Origin: Dorea phocaeensis
GTDB lineage: Bacteria; Bacillota; Clostridia; Lachnospirales; Lachnospiraceae
DNA: 64,000 nucleotides
Reading direction: 5' to 3'
Assembly: GCF_900240315.1 (NCBI RefSeq)
Contig: NZ_OEPZ01000002.1
Span: forward strand, 434,001-498,000
Positions 54,983-62,200 of this stretch are shown piece by piece. Made by a program: the position numbers and the translations under genes. Within the stretch, counting starts at the first letter, position 1; every line of letters starts with the position of its first letter. The notes below the pieces were generated by a model, which was given only the letters and a program-made list of their open reading frames with translations, did not search any database and was not told where the DNA came from.

Positions 54983-55016
54983 GGGGACGGAGTTTTTTTC
55001 ATTTGTACACGTCCCC
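54983..55016. repeat. GGGGACG palindromic repeat, copy downstream of the LysR gene
   Basis: Same 34-base structure as 53971-54004, in the same orientation, 1012 bases apart. GGGACAGGGT (54962-54971), the other part of the unit, lies inside the LysR coding end. Confidence 0.85.
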
Positions 55017-55080
55017 GACTACAATTGTTAACAATTAGTTCTCATTTTACTCACATTTTTATCACAGTTTTTGCATATAC

Positions 55081-55168
55081 TATAATTGTTCAAACGAACA
55101 ACACTTATAAATCTTTTTCATAACTTTTTCCTCAGGACTGCACTCCTCCCAAAACGCAGTCCTTTTTA
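55081..55168 (+). ncRNA. Candidate small RNA with promoter and terminator
   Basis: TATAAT at 55081-55086 is a perfect -10 box. A small dyad TTGTTC-AAAC-GAACAA (55086-55101) follows. AGGACTGC (55134-55141) pairs with GCAGTCCT (55156-55163), followed by TTTTTA. No reading frame is supported. A transcript of about 75 nt is possible; alternatively the hairpin ends the LysR transcript. The rest of 54981-55285 holds the repeat and another terminator. Confidence 0.35.
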
Positions 55169-55217
55169 TGTCTATAATTATTAAAATTGTTAATTCGTTT
55201 AATTTTCAGCCAAAACA

Positions 55218-55254
55218 AATGCAGGATTACTGATGAAACTTGTAATCCTGCATT
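55218..55254 (-). terminator. Terminator of the DUF134-NifX gene
   Basis: AATGCAGGATTAC (55218-55230) pairs exactly with GTAATCCTGCATT (55242-55254); TGTTTTGG follows on the minus strand. Confidence 0.75.
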
Positions 55255-55285
55255 CTTCTTACAATTTGTTCTATATCCTTACAGT

Positions 55286-56029
55286 CTAACCGCAGTGATG
55301 TCCGCCACATTCATGATTTCCATGTCCGCCACAGTCGTGATCTCCGTGTCCATGTCCCTCTCCATGATGGCTGCACATCGTATCCGGATCATAATTCAAC
55401 GTACCTGCCAGATAAGACTCTACCTGAGCATCCGCATCACCCTGAGCTCCTGGGAACAGCTTAATCCCAGCTTCTGCCAATGCATTTCTTGCGCCTCCGC
55501 CGATACCACCGCAGATCAGCACATCAACATTTCCCTCTGACAAAAATCCCGCCAACGCACCGTGTCCCTGTCCATTGGTGTCTACAACTTCACTTCCTAC
55601 GATTTTCCCATCCTCTACCTCATACACTTTAAACTGTTCCGTATGTCCGAAATGCTGAAAAATCTGTCCATTTTCATAGGTTACTGCAATTTTCATATTC
55701 ATTCTCTCCTTCTTTTTGCCGCCTTCTGCTGACGAATCTATTGCCACATACTCGCCGCCTTCAATCCGAAGTTCCAGCCCTTCCACCAGGAAACGCGCCA
55801 GTTTCTTCCTCGCCTCAGCATACAGCATCTGAACCGTACCGCGGCTGACCTCCATGGCTTTTGCGCATTCTTCCTGCGTATACGCCATATAGTCAATCAG
55901 GCGAATACATTCATATTCTTCCACCTTCATCACAATACTATGTCCCACCATCTTCCTTTGGTTTTCTGCTGCAAACCGGCAATATCCCGGCATTTTTAAG
56001 ACTTTTTTCTTCTTTCCTGTTCTTGGCAT
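55286..56029 (-). CDS. DUF134 HTH protein fused to NifX/NifB-type cofactor-binding domain (247 aa)
   Basis: Start at 56029 (MPRTGKKKKVLKMPGYCRF) after GGAGG. Residues 1-100 are the DUF134 sigma-like helix-turn-helix (AYTQEECAKAMEVSRGTVQM). Residues 112-220 are a dinitrogenase iron-molybdenum-cofactor-binding domain (MKIAVTYENGQIFQHFGHTE, VDVLICGGIGGGARNALAEA). The tail is His/Cys/Gly-rich (HHGEGHGHGDHDCGG) and should bind metal. An internal ATG at 55696 has GGAGAG before it, so the second domain could also be made alone. No nitrogenase is present; a metal- or cluster-responsive regulator is plausible. Confidence 0.85.
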   Translation of the reverse strand: MPRTGKKKKVLKMPGYCRFAAENQRKMVGHSIVMKVEEYECIRLIDYMAYTQEECAKAMEVSRGTVQMLYAEARKKLARFLVEGLELRIEGGEYVAIDSSAEGGKKKERMNMKIAVTYENGQIFQHFGHTEQFKVYEVEDGKIVGSEVVDTNGQGHGALAGFLSEGNVDVLICGGIGGGARNALAEAGIKLFPGAQGDADAQVESYLAGTLNYDPDTMCSHHGEGHGHGDHDCGGHGNHECGGHHCG

Positions 56030-56042
56030 CGTCAGCCTCCAT

Positions 56043-56097
56043 TTATTGGCATATGTCAATTTATTTATATCTTACTCTTTTTATTTGCATATGTCAA
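56043..56097 (-). promoter_or_regulatory. Promoter with two direct TTGACATATGC repeats
   Basis: TTATTGGCATATGTCAA (56043-56059) and TTATTTGCATATGTCAA (56081-56097) match at 16 of 17 positions, 38 bases apart. On the minus strand the distal copy supplies a -35 box TTGACA, 17 bases before TAAGAT. The proximal copy lies between -10 and the start codon, where a bound repressor would block transcription. Confidence 0.6.
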
Positions 56098-56139
56098 TAT
56101 CGATTCCGCTTTTCTAAATATTCTACTTTTTCTGCCCTT

Positions 56140-56667
56140 TTAATTATTCAGTGGCGACAGCACAACCTCATTTGCCTCACGGCTCTTCTTCACGTCGATG
56201 ATCCGTTGGTTCCTGCTTCCGCGGAAATGAAGGGTCACATCCTTCTGCGCCTCTACAAACCTTCCGTCCACTAAAACATCCAGATAGGACAGCATTTCCT
56301 CTGTTACATCCGTATACACCCTTCCTCCCGAAACCATATCTACATCATAAAGATAACCGGAATAGCACCAAATATCCTTCTCCGGATAGGTCTCCCTCAC
56401 CCGGCGCAAGAGTTTTACCAACTCATGCTGATTCTCTGGCTCGAACGGTTCTCCTCCAAGCAGTGACAATCCCTGGATATATCCCGCTTTCAAAAGATTG
56501 ATTATTGTTTCTTCTGTTTCTTCTGTATAGGGATTCCCATATTGAAAATCCCACGTCTCCTCATTAAAGCATCCTTTGCAATGATGTCTGCACCCGGATA
56601 CGAATAGGCTCACTCTCACGCCTGGTCCGTTTGCAATATCACACTCTTTTATATTTCCGTAATTCAT
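56140..56667 (-). CDS. nrdG: Anaerobic ribonucleotide reductase activase (175 aa)
   Basis: Radical SAM enzyme that makes the glycyl radical on NrdD. Cluster motif in SGCRHHCKGCFNEETWDF (residues 29-46, CxxxCxxC) and LSLLGGEPFEPENQ. Follows nrdD by 123 bases. Confidence 0.95.
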   Translation of the reverse strand: MNYGNIKECDIANGPGVRVSLFVSGCRHHCKGCFNEETWDFQYGNPYTEETEETIINLLKAGYIQGLSLLGGEPFEPENQHELVKLLRRVRETYPEKDIWCYSGYLYDVDMVSGGRVYTDVTEEMLSYLDVLVDGRFVEAQKDVTLHFRGSRNQRIIDVKKSREANEVVLSPLNN

Positions 56668-56710
56668 GGCATGTGCCTCCTTCCCCTAACAGGCCTCACG
56701 ATATGGATTC

Positions 56711-56736
56711 AGGGTCTGCCTTCACCGGCAGACCCT
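56711..56736 (-). repeat. Hairpin between nrdD and nrdG
   Basis: AGGGTCTGCC (56711-56720) pairs with GGCAGACCCT (56727-56736) around a six-base loop. No T-run, so it more likely stabilises or processes the transcript than ends it. Confidence 0.6.
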
Positions 56737-56790
56737 GTTCCTCTTAGCTCTTACATTCTATCTCTTACAGTTTTCTTTATTTTGCTCTCT

Positions 56791-58974
56791 CTACAGATGC
56801 AGTACGCGATCCTTGATCTCCTGCGTACGTCCCTGATTCCAGAACTGTGTTCCGATGTAACCGCAAGTTCTGCGGGCTACAAACATCTTGTTCTGATCAC
56901 GGTTTCCACAATTTGGGCACTCCCATACTAGCTTTCCAGACTCTTCTTCCTGAATCAGAATCTCTCCATCGTAACCACAGCATTCACAGTAGTCACTCTT
57001 CGTATTCAGCTCTGCATACATAATATTATCGTAAATGAACTTCATAACAGACAATACCGCCGGAATATTCTCCTGCATATTCGGAACCTCGATATAACTG
57101 ATCGCTCCTCCCGGTGACAACTTCTGGAAATCTGCCTCAAACTTCAATTTCTTAAATGCATCGATTTCCTCTGCCACATGTACATGATAGCTGTTCGTAA
57201 TATAATTTTTATCGGTAACCCCTTCAATCACGCCAAAACGCTTTTGGAGACATTTTGCAAACTTGTAAGTCGTAGACTCCATCGGTGTTCCATATACAGA
57301 ATAGCTGATATTTTCTGCCGCCTTCCACTCTGCACACTTATCATTCAGACGCTGCATTACCTTCATCGCAAACGGACTTGCTTCTGGATCCGTATGGGAT
57401 TTTCCAAGCATCCGCATACACATCTCATATAGGCCTGCATATCCAAGGGAAATCGTAGAATATCCTCCAAACAACAGCGGATCAATCTTCTCCCCTTTCT
57501 TCAGTCTTGCCAACGCTCCATACTGCCACAAAATCGGCGCCACATCAGAAATCGTTCCCAGAAGACGTTCATGGCGGCAGCGCAGTGCACGGTGGCAAAG
57601 CTCCAAACGCTCATCCAGAATCTCCCAGAACTTATCCATATCGCCTTCAGAAGAACAAGCAACATCCACCAAGTTAATCGTCACTACGCCCTGATTAAAT
57701 CTTCCGTAGAACTTATGGCTTCCATCGGCATTTCTCTGAGAATCTTCTACCGTCAGGAAGGAACGGCATCCCATACACGGATATACTTCACCCTTCTTCA
57801 GTTCTTTCATAATCTTCGCAGAAATATAGTCCGGTACCAGTCTCTTTGCTGTACACTTTGCAGCTAATTCTGTCAGATACCAATACTTAGAACCTTCTGT
57901 AATATTATCTTCATCCAATACATAGATCAGCTTCGGGAACGCCGGAGTAATCCATACTCCCTTCTCATTCTTCACACCCTGCATTCTCTGTACCAGAACT
58001 TCCTCAATGATCAGTGCAAGGTCGTCTCTCGTCTGTCCTTCTTCCACTTCGTCCAGATACATGAACACCGTAACGAACGGTGCCTGACCGTTACAGGTCA
58101 TCAACGTAATCAGCTGATATTGAATCGTCTGAATTCCACTTCTTACCTCTTCCCGAAGTCTGCGCTCTGTCACCTTATCGATGATAACCTCATCCATACT
58201 TTCACCGCATTCCTGTCTCTCTGCGATAACATTTCTTCTGATCTTCTTTCTGCTGATATCCACAAACGGCGCCAAATGTGCCAGTGTAAAGGACTGTCCT
58301 CCATACTGATTGCTTGCCACCTGTGCCACGATCTGAGTTGTGACATTACATGCAGTAAAGAAACTATGTGGTTTCTCGATCAAAGTCTCGCTGATAACGG
58401 TTCCATTCTGAAGCATATCTTCCAGGTTAATCAGATCACAGTTATGCTCTTTCTGTGCAAAATAATCAGAATCGTGGAAATGAATAATTCCTTCCTCATG
58501 CGCTTTCACAATCTCATCCGGAAGCAAAATACGTCTAGAAAGATCCTTGCTGACTTCTCCCGCCATATAATCTCGCTGCGTAGAGTTAATCACCGGATTC
58601 TTATTGGAGTTTTCCTGATTCACTTCCTCATTAATGTGTTCAATCAAAGACAAAATTCCGTTGTCCGTTGTATTGGATTTTCGATTCAATTCTCTTTTAT
58701 AGCGATAGCGAACATACTTCTGCGCCACCTCATAGCCGCGCATCTCCATAATTCCGGTCTCTACCATGTCCTGAATGTCTTCTACATTCACTGCATGCAT
58801 GATCTCGTTCACCTGATTCGCAATATTATCCGCAATTGCCATAATCTGATAATCGTTCATTCGGTGAAGCTTGTCTACTTCCTCATTTGCCTTTCTGATC
58901 GCGTTTATAATCTTACTCAGGTCAAACTCTACTTCTTCCCCGTTCCGCTTGATTACGCTTGTTTTCACTTCCAT
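56791..58974 (-). CDS. nrdD: Anaerobic ribonucleoside-triphosphate reductase (727 aa)
   Basis: An N-terminal ATP-cone (VIKRNGEEVEFDLSKIINAI) is followed by the ten-stranded barrel with active Cys (YPCMGCRSFLTV) and a C-terminal zinc site (YCECCGYDGE, WECPNCGNRD). The glycyl radical motif is RRTCGYIGTQFWNQGR. It reduces NTPs to dNTPs without oxygen. The presence with nrdG and no aerobic enzyme in view fits a strict anaerobe. Confidence 0.96.
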   Translation of the reverse strand: MEVKTSVIKRNGEEVEFDLSKIINAIRKANEEVDKLHRMNDYQIMAIADNIANQVNEIMHAVNVEDIQDMVETGIMEMRGYEVAQKYVRYRYKRELNRKSNTTDNGILSLIEHINEEVNQENSNKNPVINSTQRDYMAGEVSKDLSRRILLPDEIVKAHEEGIIHFHDSDYFAQKEHNCDLINLEDMLQNGTVISETLIEKPHSFFTACNVTTQIVAQVASNQYGGQSFTLAHLAPFVDISRKKIRRNVIAERQECGESMDEVIIDKVTERRLREEVRSGIQTIQYQLITLMTCNGQAPFVTVFMYLDEVEEGQTRDDLALIIEEVLVQRMQGVKNEKGVWITPAFPKLIYVLDEDNITEGSKYWYLTELAAKCTAKRLVPDYISAKIMKELKKGEVYPCMGCRSFLTVEDSQRNADGSHKFYGRFNQGVVTINLVDVACSSEGDMDKFWEILDERLELCHRALRCRHERLLGTISDVAPILWQYGALARLKKGEKIDPLLFGGYSTISLGYAGLYEMCMRMLGKSHTDPEASPFAMKVMQRLNDKCAEWKAAENISYSVYGTPMESTTYKFAKCLQKRFGVIEGVTDKNYITNSYHVHVAEEIDAFKKLKFEADFQKLSPGGAISYIEVPNMQENIPAVLSVMKFIYDNIMYAELNTKSDYCECCGYDGEILIQEEESGKLVWECPNCGNRDQNKMFVARRTCGYIGTQFWNQGRTQEIKDRVLHL

Positions 58975-59246
58975 ATCTGCACCATTCCCTCTCTTATTAG
59001 TTCTCTATACACACCATCTATACTAAATATAGGAGAAACTCATCCGTTTCCACACTACATCTTGGGCCAGTTACTATCATACAACAAAACATTCGATTTG
59101 GGAAGAGGGAATTTTCTCTTTTCCTGTTTTGATATTTATTTGACATTTATTCACAAAAACATAAAAAACAATCATCGAATCATCATAGAAAAACATAAAA
59201 AGTTCTTTCTTTTATCTATGTCTTTTCCCCATAATAAACAAGATAA

Positions 59247-59276
59247 TTGACGTATACATATGCCCATATGTAAATA
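59247..59276 (+). promoter_or_regulatory. Promoter and operator-like dyad before the GH110-like gene
   Basis: TTGACG (59247-59252) and TAAATA (59271-59276) with an 18-base spacer. The spacer holds a perfect inverted repeat TACATATG-CC-CATATGTA (59255-59272), placed where a bound repressor would block RNA polymerase. The rest of 58975-59297 shows no further gene. Confidence 0.55.
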
Positions 59277-59297
59277 AATACTAAAAAGGAGAAAGAC

Positions 59298-62200
59298 ATG
59301 AAAAGAAACCCAAAGAAATTGCTGACCTGGCTTCTTCTTTGCAGTTTGCTCTTGGGCAACCTCTCTTTTCTGCCTGCTCAGGCAAAAGAAAAAGAGGACA
59401 AAGCTGTTCATCTTGACGCTTCCGAATACGGCGTCGATCCAACTGGAGAAAAAGATAGTACAGAAGCCGTCCAAAAGGCACTGGCAGCTGCCAAAAAGGA
59501 AGAAGGAAAGGGCCAGAAGGTAGTACTGGAATTCCCGCGGGGCGAATACCAGATTTACAAGGACAAAGCAGAAGTCCGCAACTACCACACCTCCAACACC
59601 AACAGTTTGGAGCACCCGCAAAAGACGATCGGAATTCTGATTGAAGAGCATAAGAACCTGACCATTGACGGAAATGGTTCCCTCTTCATGATGCACGGCA
59701 ACATGATGGCACTTGCCGTTGTCAAATCCGAGAATATTAAGTTGAAAAATTTTTCCTGGGACTTTGAAGTACCAACCGTTTCCGAGATGACCATTACCAA
59801 TATGGGATCCGAAAATGGTTCGGACTACACCGATTTCTACATCCCAGACTGTTTCCCGTATATCATTGAGGGAAATTCTATTAAATGGACCAGTGAAAAG
59901 AGTCCTTACACCGACCAGTATTACTGGACAGAGTCTAACATTCACCGTTCCTATGCCGTTGTTGCACATTCTCCAGGGGAAGAGATGACACGCAACTACT
60001 GGACCGACGGCAGGGGAAATCCATTTAGCAATGTTCGTTCTATTACCCAGCTTCCAGACGGCGTTGTCCGCATCAGTTACGCTGGAGCAAGACCGGACAT
60101 GCAGACACTTGGTATGGTCTTTGAACTTGCCAGCAGTGCAGTACGTGAAACGGCAGGCGCATTTACCTGGGAGAGTAAAAATGTCGATGCCGAAGGGCTG
60201 AACGTACACTTTATGCACGGTTTCGGATGGCTGATTCAGATGAGTACCGATGTCTCTTATCGAAACTGTAACTTTATGCCAAGGAAAAACTCCGGCCACA
60301 TCACCGTAAGCTACGCTGATATCATCCATGCTTCCGGAGCTGCCGGAAAGATCACTATCGAGGGATGTAATTTCTCTAATTCCCACGATGACCCGATCAA
60401 CCTGCACGGAACGTTCACCAGAGTCGAACGACGCAAAGATGACCATACACTGGTACTGAAATACATCCACCAGCAGCAAGGCGGATTCCCGCAATATCAC
60501 GAAGGTGACAAGGTAGCATTCTTCACCCGTGATTTCCTGCAGCCGCCAACCGGACAGTCCGACGAGGAAAACCTCTATACCGTAGAAAAAGTTCTCTCCG
60601 AACCTACGGATACAGACGGACGAACCATGGAAATCAAATTCAAAGAGGCTCTGCCGGAAGACTTGGCAGACCAGATTGGATGGGAACCAAAATACGTTGC
60701 CGAAAACGTTACCTATGCCCCATCTGTATACATCAAAAATAATACATTCAAAAATGTTCCAACTCGTGGAATCTTATGTACTACAAGAAATAAAGTTGTA
60801 ATCGAAGGAAACAAATTCCTTAACATGTCCATGGCAACCATTTTCTTATCCAACGACTCCAATGAGTGGTATGAATCCGGTCCAATCCGCGACATGACGA
60901 TTCGGAACAACGAGTTCTATATTAAGAGTATTGGAAGAACAGCCTGGGACTATGCGCCGGCAGTCTATGTACACCCGGTTACCAAAGGCGGACGACTTCC
61001 AGGTGAAGACACTCCAATCCACAAGAATATTACCATTGACGGAAATACCTTCCATATGGATGTGGATACGGTTGTTTACGCAGAAAGCGTAGAAAATCTC
61101 ACCTTTACCAACAACAAAATCCTGCGTACCAACCCGGATATTTCCATCGAACTTTCATCCGGTTCCGACTCCGGGCAGATGAAAGTCGGCGAAACACTTG
61201 CACTTACGACCACGAAAGACGGTGATAAGCACGAACGTGAGCAGGACAATGCCTTTGAATTTACAAGCTGCAAGAATGTTACCTTAAAAGGCAACACCTA
61301 CGATGATGGATTGAAAAAATATGCCGTACTTCACAACATGAGTACCGATAACATTCATAATGAAGATACCGATATCCAAGTGATTGAAAATGACCGCAGA
61401 CAACCGGTAAGCGATCCTGTATCCACAGTATATTATGCAAGCAGCGCACCGGAGATTATTTCTGTTGATCACTCCGGAGTCCTGACCGCTAACAAGAGCG
61501 GAACGGCAGACATTTATGCATACTACATCTGGGATGGCACCATCGTCAAATCCAATGTTCTGACACTGACTGCCGACGGAGAAGGTTCCGTACCAGACAG
61601 TATCAAGATTCAGGAGCCACAGACTAACGTATTGAACAGACTGACGGAAACTTTGGATCTGAACACAGATGCCGATTCTTCCGGAAGTGTTCGCTGGTCT
61701 GTCCTTGATTTCCAAAGTGGAAACCCAAGTGATATTGCAACAATCGACGAAAACGGTGTTATGACACCAAAACAAAACGGAATCGTATGGGTTCGTGCAT
61801 CTGCCGGAACCAAATATGATCAGATTCCGATCATTGTATCTCTGCCTGAGGTTGCAGGTATTGCTCCTGGATTTACCATGTACAATCCAGACCCATCACA
61901 CTACACACTTGGCAAGGATTCTCTGAATATCACCATGCAGAAAGGTGACTTATACCAAAGCGACAACAGCGTAAAGAACCTACTGTTGTACAGAGGCTCT
62001 TTCGACCGCAACAATGTCTGCACAACCGTGAAGGTTGACAACCTTCCAATCAATGAAGGCGGCCAGTGGGATACCGCAAGCTTCTTATTATTTAACAACG
62101 CGGACAACTACATTTCCGTAGGTAAAAAATCCCACAAAGCAGGGATTGCTTCCGTAGAAGAACGAAACGGAACTGCTTCCGAATACGATGGAGACGCCGC

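Noticed and set aside
58975-59040. NrdR box upstream of nrdD
   Set aside because: ACACACCATCTATACT-like sequence is present but does not match the NrdR consensus well and no second box was found.
59172-60500. 442-codon minus-strand open frame
   Set aside because: It is antisense to the GH110-like gene, which has a signal peptide, ribosome site and promoter; the minus frame has none and has shadow-like composition.
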